Of a stretch of 64,000 nucleotides of DNA, positions 25,120-33,801 are shown in pieces (position 1 is the stretch's first letter; every line of letters starts with the position of its first letter). The notes below the pieces were generated by a model. That model did no database searches and was not told the origin of the DNA. It saw only the letters and a program-made list of their open reading frames with translations. The position numbers and the translations under genes are program-made. Source of the DNA: Streptomyces bungoensis (GTDB taxonomy: Bacteria > Actinomycetota > Actinomycetes > Streptomycetales > Streptomycetaceae); NCBI RefSeq assembly GCF_001514215.1, contig NZ_KQ948856.1, forward strand, positions 186,001 through 250,000, in the 5' to 3' direction.

Positions 25120-25791
25120 GTGGCAGTGACCGACGAGGCGATCGAGAAGATCAAGGACATGATCGTCTCGGGTGCGCTGCGCCCCGGTGACCGGCTGCCC
25201 AAGGAGAGCGAACTCGCCGCCGGGCTGGGTCTGTCCCGCAACTCGCTGCGGGAGGCCGTACGGGCGCTGTCGCTGATGCGGATCCTCGACGTGCGGCAGG
25301 GCGACGGCACCTACGTCACCAGCCTGGACCCCCAACTCCTGCTGGAGGCACTGGGCTTCGTCGTCGACTTCCACCGCGACGACACGGTGCTGGAGTTCCT
25401 GGCCGTGCGCCGCGTCCTGGAGCCGGCCGCGACGGCGATGGCGGCGCCGCGCATCAGCGAGCGGCAGCTGGACGCGCTGTCGGCCGGGCTGGACGCGCTC
25501 GGTGACGAACCGTCGGTGGACGAACTGGTCGCCGCCGACCTGGAGTTCCACCGGGGCATCGTGCGCGGCGCCGGGAACCCGGTGCTGTGCTCCCTGCTGG
25601 ACGGGCTGTCGGGGCCCACCACGCGGGCCCGGATCTGGCGCGGGCTCACCCAGGAGGACGCGGTCGGGCGCACCCTGCGCGAGCACCGGGCGATCCTGGC
25701 CGCGCTGCGCGACCGGGACGCGGAGGCGGCGCGCTGCTGGGCGACCGTCCACATCGCCGGCGTGGAGCGGTGGCTGCGGTCCACGCTGTGA
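25120..25791 (+). CDS. GntR-family regulator (FadR/FCD subfamily)
   Basis: 223 residues. An N-terminal winged helix (about 5-70, PKESELAAGLGLSRNSLREAVRAL) precedes an FCD effector domain (about 85-215) of all-helical type. Metal/ligand residues are suggested by DLEFHRGIV and the C-terminal HRAILAALRDRD...VHIAG. FCD regulators respond to sugar acids, lactate or organic acids. No metabolic gene is adjacent on the same strand, so the target is unknown. GTG 25120 has GAGGGAGA 6 nt upstream. A perfect 13-bp palindrome precedes it. Confidence 0.92.
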   Translation: MAVTDEAIEKIKDMIVSGALRPGDRLPKESELAAGLGLSRNSLREAVRALSLMRILDVRQGDGTYVTSLDPQLLLEALGFVVDFHRDDTVLEFLAVRRVLEPAATAMAAPRISERQLDALSAGLDALGDEPSVDELVAADLEFHRGIVRGAGNPVLCSLLDGLSGPTTRARIWRGLTQEDAVGRTLREHRAILAALRDRDAEAARCWATVHIAGVERWLRSTL

Positions 25792-25955
25792 GCCGGGGCG
25801 CCGCGGGGCCGGCCCGGTCGGCACGCCGGGGTGTTCCGGCCTGGTGATCGGGGCAGTGATCCGGGCATCCCCCCGGGCCGGGGGGCTGCGGGCGCCCCCG
25901 CCGGACGCCGTAAGGTTGGGACGTCAGGCGAGGGCACGTCGGAAGGAGGCACTGG

Positions 25956-26945
25956 GTGATCGAGCTGGAGGGGGTTCCCGAGCTGATCGACCCAGTCATG
26001 GTGGCCGCGTTCGAGGGCTGGAACGATGCCGGCGACGCCGCCTCCACCGCGGTCGCGCATCTGGAACGCGAATGGAAGGGCGAGGTGTTCGCGGCGCTGG
26101 ACGCCGAGGACTACTACGACTTCCAGGTGAACCGGCCCACGGTCTTCATGGACAACGGGGTGCGCAAGATCACATGGCCGACGACGCGGCTGTCGGTGGT
26201 CCGGGTCGGCGGGGAGAAACCGCGCGACCTGGTGCTGGTGCGCGGCATCGAACCGTCCATGCGCTGGCGGTCGTTCTGCAACGAGCTGCTGGGCTTCGCG
26301 CACGAACTGGGCGTGGAGCTGGTGGTCATCCTGGGCGCCCTGCTCGGTGACACCCCGCACACCCGCCCGGTGCCGGTCAGCGGGGTCACGTCCGACGCCG
26401 ACCTGGCCCGGCGCATGGACCTGGAGGAGACCAAGTACGAGGGCCCGACGGGCATCGTCGGCGTCCTGCAGGAGGCGTGCGCGCACGCGGGCGTCCCGGC
26501 GGTGTCGCTGTGGGCGGCCGTGCCGCACTACGTCTCCCAGCCGCCCAACCCCAAGGCCACGCTGGCCCTTCTCAACCGCCTGGAGGACCTGCTGGACCTG
26601 CGCGTCCCGCAGGGTGAGCTGCCCGAGGACGCGCGGGCCTGGCAGGTGGGCGTGGACCAGCTGGCGGCCGAGGACAGCGAGGTCGCCGAGTACGTGCAGA
26701 CGCTCGAAGAGGCGCGGGACACCGCGGAGTTGCCCGAGGCGTCCGGCGAGGCGATCGCCCGCGAGTTCGAGCGCTATCTGCGGCGCCGGGACAGTCCGCA
26801 GGGCGGGCACGCCACGGCGGACGGCGGGGAGGGCGGTTCCTTCCGGCGCGACACGCCCGGTGGCCGCAGCCGGCCGCCGAAGCCGCCGAAGCCGGACACG
26901 ACGGAATCCGCGGACGGCGAGGACGAGGACACCTCCGAGGACTGA
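25956..26945 (+). CDS. parJ: PAC2-family protein (ParJ-like)
   Basis: A 329-residue member of the PAC2 (proteasome assembly chaperone 2-like) family. The core is at about 1-265, with motifs DPVMVAAFEGWNDAGDAAS and LVVILGALLGDTPHTRPVPV, and the C-terminal 60 residues are charged and disordered. In S. coelicolor the gene between glpD and mshC (SCO1662) is, as I recall, parJ, whose product modulates ParA polymerisation during sporulation; the symbol rests on that position and the family. GTG 25956 has AAGGAGG 6 nt upstream. It converges on mshC. Confidence 0.82.
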   Translation: MIELEGVPELIDPVMVAAFEGWNDAGDAASTAVAHLEREWKGEVFAALDAEDYYDFQVNRPTVFMDNGVRKITWPTTRLSVVRVGGEKPRDLVLVRGIEPSMRWRSFCNELLGFAHELGVELVVILGALLGDTPHTRPVPVSGVTSDADLARRMDLEETKYEGPTGIVGVLQEACAHAGVPAVSLWAAVPHYVSQPPNPKATLALLNRLEDLLDLRVPQGELPEDARAWQVGVDQLAAEDSEVAEYVQTLEEARDTAELPEASGEAIAREFERYLRRRDSPQGGHATADGGEGGSFRRDTPGGRSRPPKPPKPDTTESADGEDEDTSED

Positions 26946-26979
26946 GAAGGGCGGTTCCCCCGGTGGGGAGCCGCCCTTC
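26946..26979. terminator. Bidirectional terminator between parJ-like gene and mshC
   Basis: Arms 26946-26960 and 26965-26979 are complementary over 15 bp with one G-U pair and loop CGGT, starting GAAGGGCGG and ending CCGCCCTTC. Confidence 0.85.
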
Positions 26980-27008
26980 CGCCGTTTGCGCGGCCGTGTC
27001 CGGTACGG

Positions 27009-28238
27009 CTACAGGGCCACGCCCAGCAGCGCGTCGACGGTCCGGGTCACCAGACCGGGCGCGGCCGTGTCCGTGCCGCCCTCCGCCTCCTGGCGGGCCG
27101 CCCAGCGGTCCACCGCGGCGAGCGCGGCGGGCGCGTCCAGGTCGTCGGCGAGGGCCTCGCGGACCTCCTCGACGAGCGCGTCGGCGGACGGCCCGTCGGG
27201 CCGGGAGACGGCCGCGCGCCAGCGGCCGAGGCGGTCCAGGGCGTCCTGGAGGACCTGGTCGGTCCACTCCCAGTCGGAGCGGTAGTGGTGGGCGAGCAGG
27301 GCGAGCCGGATCGCGGCCGGGTCGACGCCGTCGCGGCGGAGCCGGGAGACGAACACGAGGTTGCCCTTGGACTTGGACATCTTCTCGCCGTGCAGGGCGA
27401 CCATGCCGGCGTGGACGTAGGCCTTGGCCATGGGGAACTCGCCGGTGAGCACCTGGGCGTGCGAGGCGCCCATCTCGTGGTGCGGGAAGGCCAGGTCGGA
27501 GCCGCCGCCCTGGACGTCGAAGCCCATGCCCAGGTGGTCGAGGGCGATGGCCACGCACTCGATGTGCCAGCCGGGCCGGCCCCGGCCGAGGGAGCCGCCG
27601 TCCCAGCTGGGCTCGCCCTCGCGGGCGGCCAACCACAGGATCGGGTCCAGCGGGTTCTTCTTGCCGGGGCGGTCCGGGTCGCCGCCGCGCTCGGCGGACA
27701 GCAGCCGCATGGCCTCGGCGTCGAGGCGGGAGACGCCGCCGAAGTGCGGGTCGGCCTCGACGGAGAAGTAGACGTCGCCCTCCAGATCGTAGGCCGCGCC
27801 GAGGTCGCGCAGCCGCTCCACGAGCGGGACGATGCCGGGTATGGCCTCGACGGCGCCTATGTAGTGCCGCGGCGGGAGCATCCTGAGGGCGGTCATGTCC
27901 TCGCGGAAGAGGGCCGTCTCCTGCTCGGCGAGGGCGGCCCAGTCGACGCCGTCGCGGTCCGCGCGCTCCAGCAGCGGGTCGTCGACGTCGGTGACGTTCT
28001 GGACGTAGTGCACCTGCCGCTTGGTGTCGAGCCACACGCGCTGCACGAGGTCGAACGCGTTGTAGGTCGCCGCGTGACCCATGTGGGTCGCGTCGTACGG
28101 GGTGATGCCGCAGACGTAGATACGGGCGACGGGACCGGGGTCGAGGGTGACGAGGCCGCCGGTCGCGGTGTCGTGGATCCTCAGGTCGCGGCCCTGACCA
28201 GGCAGGGCGGGGACCTCGGAAGCGGGCCAGGCATGCAT
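27009..28238 (-). CDS. mshC: L-cysteine:GlcN-Ins ligase MshC (mycothiol synthesis)
   Basis: A 409-residue paralogue of cysteinyl-tRNA synthetase that joins cysteine to glucosaminyl-inositol, the third step of mycothiol synthesis. Zinc ligand Cys43 (YVCGITPYD), the HIGH-like H52-M-G-H55 and K286-M-S-K-S290 are present. The C-terminal anticodon-binding region of true CysS is reduced. I chose ATG 28238 (MHAWPASEVPALPG) because it gives family length and because TAGGCT (minus strand 28251-28246) ends 7 nt before it, implying leaderless expression; the longer frame adds unrelated residues. Confidence 0.95.
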   Translation of the reverse strand: MHAWPASEVPALPGQGRDLRIHDTATGGLVTLDPGPVARIYVCGITPYDATHMGHAATYNAFDLVQRVWLDTKRQVHYVQNVTDVDDPLLERADRDGVDWAALAEQETALFREDMTALRMLPPRHYIGAVEAIPGIVPLVERLRDLGAAYDLEGDVYFSVEADPHFGGVSRLDAEAMRLLSAERGGDPDRPGKKNPLDPILWLAAREGEPSWDGGSLGRGRPGWHIECVAIALDHLGMGFDVQGGGSDLAFPHHEMGASHAQVLTGEFPMAKAYVHAGMVALHGEKMSKSKGNLVFVSRLRRDGVDPAAIRLALLAHHYRSDWEWTDQVLQDALDRLGRWRAAVSRPDGPSADALVEEVREALADDLDAPAALAAVDRWAARQEAEGGTDTAAPGLVTRTVDALLGVAL

Positions 28239-28346
28239 GTACATGAGCCTAACCCGGCCGCGAGCTGCGTAGACGAACGGGATCGGGCCGAATGGCCGGT
28301 CGGGCACTCTTGCACTTTCCCGGCGGCTGTGGTGGGACCGGTGCGG

Positions 28347-29186
28347 TCACACCGGGGGCCAGGGGATCGCCGGCCACTCCCCGCCCGGCTCGGGGTGCCG
28401 GCCGGAGGCGAGGAGCGCGTCGACCCGCGCGCGTGTGGCGTCGATCTCGGCCGCCGTGATCAGCGCGGCCAGCCGTGCGCCCAGCCCGGCGTCGAGGGCG
28501 CCCCGCAGCCCCTCCAGGACGCGGACGGCCTCCTCGGTGAGGGGTTCCCCGGCCCAGCCCCACAGCAGGGTGCGCAGCTTGTCCTCGACGTTGAAGGTGA
28601 CGCCGTGGTCGATGCCGTACAGGCGTCCGCCGGCGGTGGGCAGCAGGTGGCCGCCCTTGCGGTCGGCGTTGTTGATCACCGCGTCGAGCACGGCGAGGCG
28701 GCGCAGCCTCTCGTCGTCGGCGTGCACGAGCAGCGCGGTGCGGCCCTCGCCGACGTCGGCGAGTCCGATCGCCTTCCAGCCCGGCTCGGGCTCCTCGCCG
28801 TCCACCAGGGCGAGCAGTTCGGCCTCGGCGGCGACGTCGATCCACAGCTGGCACATGCCCTCGCCGTACGGGCCGTCGCGCAGCACGGTCGGGGGGACGA
28901 GGCCCCAGCCGGTGGCCTCGGAGACCTCGTAGGCGGCCACCTCGCGGCCCGCCAGGGTGCCGTCGGGGAAGTCCCACAGCGGGCGCTCGCCGGCCACGGG
29001 CTTGTACACGCAGCCGGCTTCCCTGCCGTCGAGGGCGACCGTGCAGAAGAGCGCCGCGTTCGACGCCTCGCGGATCCGGCCGCGCACGGTGAGCTCACCG
29101 CGCGCGAGCAGCTCGGCGGAGGCCGCGTCCGCGGCCACGTCGACGGGCGTCACGCTCCGCGGCGGTATCCGTTCTGGCGCGGACAT
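28347..29186 (-). CDS. SCO1664-family protein (kinase-like fold)
   Basis: A 279-residue conserved actinobacterial protein of unknown function. Motifs are VYKPVAGERPLWDFPDGTL, LAVLDAVINNADRKGGHLL and YGIDHGVTFN. The pattern of a Lys in VYKP, then D-x-x-x-N-x-x-D-R and D-H-G, resembles the catalytic and metal loops of phosphatidylinositol 3/4-kinase-like proteins; that is inference. ATG 29186 has GGAAGGA 5 nt upstream and overlaps the end of the DUF3090 gene by 37 nt, so the two are co-translated. It lies just before mshC, an association I recall in mycobacteria too. Confidence 0.85.
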   Translation of the reverse strand: MSAPERIPPRSVTPVDVAADAASAELLARGELTVRGRIREASNAALFCTVALDGREAGCVYKPVAGERPLWDFPDGTLAGREVAAYEVSEATGWGLVPPTVLRDGPYGEGMCQLWIDVAAEAELLALVDGEEPEPGWKAIGLADVGEGRTALLVHADDERLRRLAVLDAVINNADRKGGHLLPTAGGRLYGIDHGVTFNVEDKLRTLLWGWAGEPLTEEAVRVLEGLRGALDAGLGARLAALITAAEIDATRARVDALLASGRHPEPGGEWPAIPWPPV

Positions 29187-29740
29187 ACGTGTCCTTCCGG
29201 ATCGAGCGGGAGGCTGCACAGCGGGCACGGCGGCCGCCCGGCGTTGACGACGTCCAGGGCGCGCTTGGCGAAGGCCCTCGCCTGCGCGCCGGTCAGCCGG
29301 ACCCGCAGCATCGGGGGCCCGTTCTCCTCGTCCTGGAGAAGCCTTTCCTCGGCCTCGGCGAGGTCCTCGTCGGTGTCGGCCTCCAGCTCCACCAGGGCCT
29401 GGGCCTCCACGATCATGCGCTGTTCCTCGCCGTCCCAGGCGAGGGCCATGGTGCCGACCCGGAACTCCTCCTCGACGGGGGTCTCCAGCGGGTCGGTGTC
29501 GGCGACCTCCGTGGGCGCCACGGCGGGGACGGCCGCGCTGCCGCCGCTGCGCCGGACGACCTCGTCCAGCAGTTCGTCCATGCGCTCGGCGAGGGCGGCG
29601 ACCTGGGTCTTCTCCAGGGCCACGCTGGTCACCCGGGAGCCTGCGGTGGCCTGGAGGAAGAACGTACGGCGTCCGGGCAGTCCGACCGTGCCGGCCACGA
29701 AGCGGTCCGGCGGATCGTAGAGGAACACCTGACGGGACAC
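29150..29740 (-). CDS. DUF3090 family protein
   Basis: A 196-residue conserved actinobacterial protein. The start SRQVFLYDPPDRFVAGTVG is typical. The C-terminus has a possible zinc knuckle, CPLCSLPLDPEGHVCP, with three Cys and one His. Function unknown; the zinc-finger-like tail may bind nucleic acid or a partner protein. GTG 29740 has GGAG 9 nt upstream. It overlaps the SCO1664-family gene by 37 nt and follows the histidine phosphatase gene by 92 nt, so the three probably form an operon. Confidence 0.87.
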   Translation of the reverse strand: MSRQVFLYDPPDRFVAGTVGLPGRRTFFLQATAGSRVTSVALEKTQVAALAERMDELLDEVVRRSGGSAAVPAVAPTEVADTDPLETPVEEEFRVGTMALAWDGEEQRMIVEAQALVELEADTDEDLAEAEERLLQDEENGPPMLRVRLTGAQARAFAKRALDVVNAGRPPCPLCSLPLDPEGHVCPRQNGYRRGA

Positions 29741-29832
29741 GTCCTGTCTCCATGGGTCTCGAGAGTTGCTGCCGTGCGGGGGCACGCGGGCGGGCGGCTG
29801 TGCGGATCGCTTCACCCTACTGCGGCAGACGA

Positions 29833-30519
29833 TCACGGTGCGCCCGCACCACCTCCGACCGGTGCGTCGTCGGAAGGGGGCTCCTCGCGCGGGGCGAGGG
29901 AGGCGAAGTCCCCGGTGTCGCCGAGGCGGACGAGGAACGGCCTGAGGCGGGTGTAGCGGATCGCGGTGATGGAACACGGTTCCACCGAGATCCGCTGGAA
30001 GAGGTCGAGATGCAGCCCGAGCGCGTCCGCGACGAGCGCCTTGATGATGTCGCCGTGCGAGCACATGAGGTAGACGGCGTCGGCGCCGTGGTCGCGCTCC
30101 ACGCGCGCGTTCCACTCGCGTACGGCCTCGGCGGCGCGGGTCTGCATGGCCCGCATGGACTCGCCGCCCGGGAAGGCGGCGGCCGACGGGTGGGCCTGGA
30201 CGACCTCCATCAGCGGCTCGTCCTTCAGCTCGGCGAGCTTGCGGCCGGACCAGTCGCCGTAGTGGCACTCCCCGATCCGCTCGTCGGTGTGGCAGCGCAG
30301 ACCCGGCCGGGCCTCGAGCAGTGGCCGTACGGTTTCCTGGCAGCGCTGCAGAGGGCTGGCGACGACCTCGCTGACGGGCAGGCCCGCGAGCCGGGCGGGC
30401 AGCGCGGCGGCCTGGGCGGTGCCGCGCTCGTCCAGGGCGACGCCGGGTGTCCAGCCGGCGAGGACACCCGAGGTGTTGGCGGTGGACCGTCCGTGCCTGA
30501 GAAGGATGAGCGTGGGCAT
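29833..30519 (-). CDS. Histidine phosphatase superfamily protein (phosphoglycerate mutase-like)
   Basis: 228 residues. The catalytic motif LLRHGRST places the phosphorylated histidine at His9. Supporting residues are Glu in ERIGECHYGDWSG and the second His in MCSHGDIIKAL. It belongs to the MSMEG_4193-like group; the substrate is unknown. It heads the probable operon with DUF3090 and SCO1664-family genes and is divergent from a CorA-type transporter, with only 53 nt for both promoters. The C-terminal tail is Gly/Pro-rich. Confidence 0.9.
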   Translation of the reverse strand: MPTLILLRHGRSTANTSGVLAGWTPGVALDERGTAQAAALPARLAGLPVSEVVASPLQRCQETVRPLLEARPGLRCHTDERIGECHYGDWSGRKLAELKDEPLMEVVQAHPSAAAFPGGESMRAMQTRAAEAVREWNARVERDHGADAVYLMCSHGDIIKALVADALGLHLDLFQRISVEPCSITAIRYTRLRPFLVRLGDTGDFASLAPREEPPSDDAPVGGGAGAP

Positions 30520-30572
30520 GCGGACCAGCGTAAGCGCACCGCGGCGGCCGCCGGGGTGCGGACGAAGGGAGA

Positions 30573-31577
30573 ATGCGCTCCGTGATCGTGGACTGTGCCA
30601 TCTACCGGCACGGGCACCGTGCCGAGGGCCCGGAGGACCTGTCCGACGCGCTGCAGGAGGCCCGGGCGGCGGGCGGGTTCGTGTGGATCGGGCTGCATGA
30701 GCCCTCCGAGCGGGAGTTCACGCTGGTCACCGAGGAGTTCGGGCTGCACCCGCTGGCCGTCGAGGACGCCCTCAAGGCGCATCAGCGGCCGAAGCTGGAG
30801 GTGTACGACGACTCGCTGTTCATGGTGCTCAAGCCGGTCGTGTACGAGCCGGAGAGCGACACCGTGTCGGCGGGCGAGGTGATGGTCTTCGTCGGTGACG
30901 GGTTCGCCGTCACCGTCCGGCACGGCGAGGGCGCGCCGCTGGCCGCGGTGCGGCGCCGGCTGGAGGAGGAGCCCGAGATGCTGGGCAAGGGTCCCACCTC
31001 GGTGCTGTACGCGATCGCCGACGCCACCGTCGACCACTACCTGGACGTGGCGACGGAGCTGCAGACGGACCTGGAGGAGCTGGAGGCGGAGGTGTTCTCG
31101 CCGGACGGCGGCGGCTCGCGGCACACCGCGTCGCGGATCTACACCTTCAAGCGGCAGGTCCTGGAGTTCCGCCGGGCCACGGGGCCGCTCGCGCCGCCGC
31201 TGACCCGGCTGTCGGGCACCGGCGCGCTCGGCGGCGGGGTGGCGTTCGTGGACGACAAGGCGCGGCCCTTCTTCCGGGACGTGAACGACCACCTCTCGCG
31301 CGTGAACGAGTCCGTGGAGGGTCTGGACCGGCTGGTGTCGGACATCCTGTCCGCGCATCTGGCGCAGATGAGCGTGCGGCAGAACGACGACATGCGGAAG
31401 ATCTCGGCGTGGGCGGCGATGGCCGCGGTCCCGACGATGATCGCGGGGATCTACGGCATGAACTTCGACCACATGCCCGAGCTGCACTGGATGTGGTCGT
31501 ACCCGGCGGTGATCGCGGTGATGGCCGTCCTGGAGGTGCTGCTGTACCGGCTGTTCAAGCGGCGGGGCTGGATGTGA
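30573..31577 (+). CDS. corA: CorA-family magnesium/cobalt transporter
   Basis: 334 residues. A cytoplasmic alpha/beta funnel (about 1-260) ends in the long stalk helix and two C-terminal membrane segments. The signature Y-G-M-N-F follows the first segment (IAGIYGMNFDHMPELHW) and the C-terminus is basic (KRRGWM), as in pentameric CorA channels. ATG 30573 is used; GTG 30582 with better spacing to AAGGGAG is also possible. It stands alone. The cation (Mg, Co or Zn) cannot be read from sequence. Confidence 0.93.
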   Translation: MRSVIVDCAIYRHGHRAEGPEDLSDALQEARAAGGFVWIGLHEPSEREFTLVTEEFGLHPLAVEDALKAHQRPKLEVYDDSLFMVLKPVVYEPESDTVSAGEVMVFVGDGFAVTVRHGEGAPLAAVRRRLEEEPEMLGKGPTSVLYAIADATVDHYLDVATELQTDLEELEAEVFSPDGGGSRHTASRIYTFKRQVLEFRRATGPLAPPLTRLSGTGALGGGVAFVDDKARPFFRDVNDHLSRVNESVEGLDRLVSDILSAHLAQMSVRQNDDMRKISAWAAMAAVPTMIAGIYGMNFDHMPELHWMWSYPAVIAVMAVLEVLLYRLFKRRGWM

Positions 31578-31584
31578 GCCGGGC

Positions 31585-32373
31585 TCAGGCGGCCTCGGAG
31601 GCGGGTGTGGCGGGCCCGCCGAGGGCGTCGCGGCGCTCGGGCATCCGCAGGGTGGTCATGCGGCGCAGGCCGCCGAGGCGCTCGTAGGCGTACAGGGCGT
31701 GGATGCCGGCCGCGAGGGCGGCGGACCTGGCGCGGGACCAGCCGAGGATGCGGCCCATACGGGCCATGACGGCGAGGCTGACGTCCCGGTGGACGCGGAC
31801 CTCGGCGCGCGCGCACGCGCGCAGGGTGTCCCGGATGAAGCGGCCGTGCCCGGCGGCGGCGAGGCGCAGGAGCTCCTCGTGGGTGTAGGCGAGGTGGTTG
31901 TCCTCGTCGCGTGCGATCACGCGGACGGCCCTGCCGATCTCGGGGTGGCCGGCGAAGAGGGTGCACAGCAGGCGCATCTGCTCGGCGGCGCGCTGTTCGG
32001 TGACGCGGCTGTGCGCGAGGTAGACGACGATGTCGCGGACGGTGAGCGGATCGTCCCGCCGGAGCCTGGAGTGGGCGAGTCCGATGCCGCGCCGCTCCAG
32101 GAGCATCGTGTAGTCGGTGTCGGGCGGGACCGGGACCGGGGTGAGTCCCCGCTTGGTCAGAAGGGCCCGGAAGATCCGTCCGTGCTTGTCCTCGTCGGCG
32201 CCGTGGCGGGCGATCTTCGGGGCGAGGCCGCGTTCGCTCTCGGGGACGAGGGCGGCGATCCGGGCGTTCTCCCAGCCGCCCTGGGTCTCCCCGCCGGCGG
32301 CGATGGAGCAGAAGAGCCGGAAGGACTCGTCGTCGCCGAGGATCTCCCGGAACAGACTCTTGGCCGACAGCAT
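31585..32373 (-). CDS. Ferritin-like diiron protein
   Basis: A 262-residue helical protein from ATG 32373 (MLSAKSLFREIL), which has GAGAGGTG upstream. Two ExxH motifs, E61-D-K-H64 and E157-D-N-H160, plus helix glutamates such as Glu29 and Glu126/131, match a four-helix ferritin-like diiron centre. I cannot assign a reaction; relatives include AurF-type oxygenases and storage-like proteins. It converges on corA with an 8-nt gap. The longer frame to 32472 lacks a ribosome site. Confidence 0.82.
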   Translation of the reverse strand: MLSAKSLFREILGDDESFRLFCSIAAGGETQGGWENARIAALVPESERGLAPKIARHGADEDKHGRIFRALLTKRGLTPVPVPPDTDYTMLLERRGIGLAHSRLRRDDPLTVRDIVVYLAHSRVTEQRAAEQMRLLCTLFAGHPEIGRAVRVIARDEDNHLAYTHEELLRLAAAGHGRFIRDTLRACARAEVRVHRDVSLAVMARMGRILGWSRARSAALAAGIHALYAYERLGGLRRMTTLRMPERRDALGGPATPASEAA

Positions 32374-32520
32374 GGACGACACCTCTCTGCAGAATCCCCG
32401 CGGAGAATGAGTCAAATGGGGGCACAGTGGGCGCGCAACACGTGCCCGGGCACGCTGGGCCGAAAGGAGCACCGCCGGGGTCGTAACCGTGCGGCGTCCG
32501 GCGCGTTGTCCTTCGTGACG

Positions 32521-32558
32521 GCCGTGGCGGGGAAGACCCCCCGAGCCCCCACCACGGC
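32521..32558 (-). terminator. Terminator after the LLM oxidoreductase gene
   Basis: GCCGTGG (32521-32527) pairs with CCACGGC (32552-32558), and GGGG with CCCC inside, after one mismatch. It lies 15 nt past the stop of the minus-strand gene. Confidence 0.65.
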
Positions 32559-32572
32559 CGCTGAATCCTTCC

Positions 32573-33628
32573 CTACGCCAGCCCGGCGCGCTCCAGGGCC
32601 TCGCTGCCGGCCCGCAGGGAGGCGATGCGCTCGTCGAGCGTGAAGCCGGCGGGGGCCAGGCTGAGCGTGGTGACGCCGGCGGCCGCGTAGGCCTTCATCC
32701 GGTCCGCGATGCGGTCGACGGAGCCCAGCAGGGTCGTCTTGTCGATGAGGTCCTGCGGGATCGCGGCGGCGGCGCCCTGCTTGTCGCCGGACAGGTACTT
32801 CTCCTGGATCTCGGCGGCCTCCCTCTCGTACCCCATGCGCTGGGCGAGCCGGTTGTAGAAGTTCTGCTTGGCGCTGCCCATGCCGCCGACGTACAGCGCG
32901 GTGTAGGGGCGGAAGGTGTCGGCGAGCCGGGCCACGTCCTTGTCGTCGCCGACCGCGAGGGGCAGGGTCGGGCAGACGTCGAAGCCGTCGAGGGACTTGC
33001 CGGCCTTCTCGCGGCCGGCGCGCAGGTGGGTGATCGTCGTCTCCTCCAGGTGCTCGGCGGAGGGGAAGATCAGCAGGGCGCCGTCGGCGATCTCGCCGGT
33101 CTGTTCCAGGTTCTTCGGGCCGATCGCGGCGATGTACAGCGGGATGTGCTCGCGCTGCGGGTGCACGGTCAGCTTGATGGGCTTGCCGGGGCCGCCGGGC
33201 AGCGGCAGCGTCCAGTGCTCGCCCTCGAACGTCAGGCGCTCGCGCGTCATCGCCCGGCGGACGATCTCCACGTACTCGCGGGTGCGGGCCAGCGGCTTGT
33301 CGAACCGGACGCCGTACCAGCCCTCGCTGACCTGTGGGCCGGACACGCCGAGGCCCAGCCGGAAGCGGCCGCCGGACAGCGAGTCCAGCGTCGCCGCCGT
33401 CATCGCGGTCATCGCGGGCTGCCGGGCCGGAATCTGGAAGATGGCCGAGCCGACGTCGATGCGCTCGGTCTGTGCGGCGACCCAGCTGAGCACCGTGGCC
33501 GCGTCCGAGCCGTACGCCTCGGCGGCCCAGCACACGGAGTAGCCCAGCCGCTCGGCCTCCTGCGCCACGGCCAGATTGTCCGCGTCCATTCCGGCGCCCC
33601 AGTAGCCGAGGTTGATCCCGAGCTGCAT
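32573..33628 (-). CDS. LLM-class F420-dependent oxidoreductase
   Basis: A 351-residue TIM-barrel protein of the luciferase-like family. The start MQLGINLGYWGAGMDADNLAVAQEAERLGYS and SGGRFRLGLGVSGP are characteristic of the F420-dependent branch common in actinobacteria. These enzymes transfer hydride between F420 and substrates that vary widely, so the substrate is unknown. ATG 33628 has AAGGGG 8 nt upstream. It is divergent from the aldo/keto reductase gene across a 173-nt region. Confidence 0.92.
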   Translation of the reverse strand: MQLGINLGYWGAGMDADNLAVAQEAERLGYSVCWAAEAYGSDAATVLSWVAAQTERIDVGSAIFQIPARQPAMTAMTAATLDSLSGGRFRLGLGVSGPQVSEGWYGVRFDKPLARTREYVEIVRRAMTRERLTFEGEHWTLPLPGGPGKPIKLTVHPQREHIPLYIAAIGPKNLEQTGEIADGALLIFPSAEHLEETTITHLRAGREKAGKSLDGFDVCPTLPLAVGDDKDVARLADTFRPYTALYVGGMGSAKQNFYNRLAQRMGYEREAAEIQEKYLSGDKQGAAAAIPQDLIDKTTLLGSVDRIADRMKAYAAAGVTTLSLAPAGFTLDERIASLRAGSEALERAGLA

Positions 33629-33801
33629 GGCCGATCCCCTTACCCATGAGTAACGTCCTGTGGCGCAGACCTTAGCGCGGGGGCGGGGCCGAGGGGCAGG
33701 GCGTGCCGCGATCCGGGCCCCGAACGGGGCGCTGCGCTGCGGCGGAGCGAGTTGTCCACAGGCAACCCACCGCACCGGCTCTGGCCAGTAATCTCCCGCA
33801 C

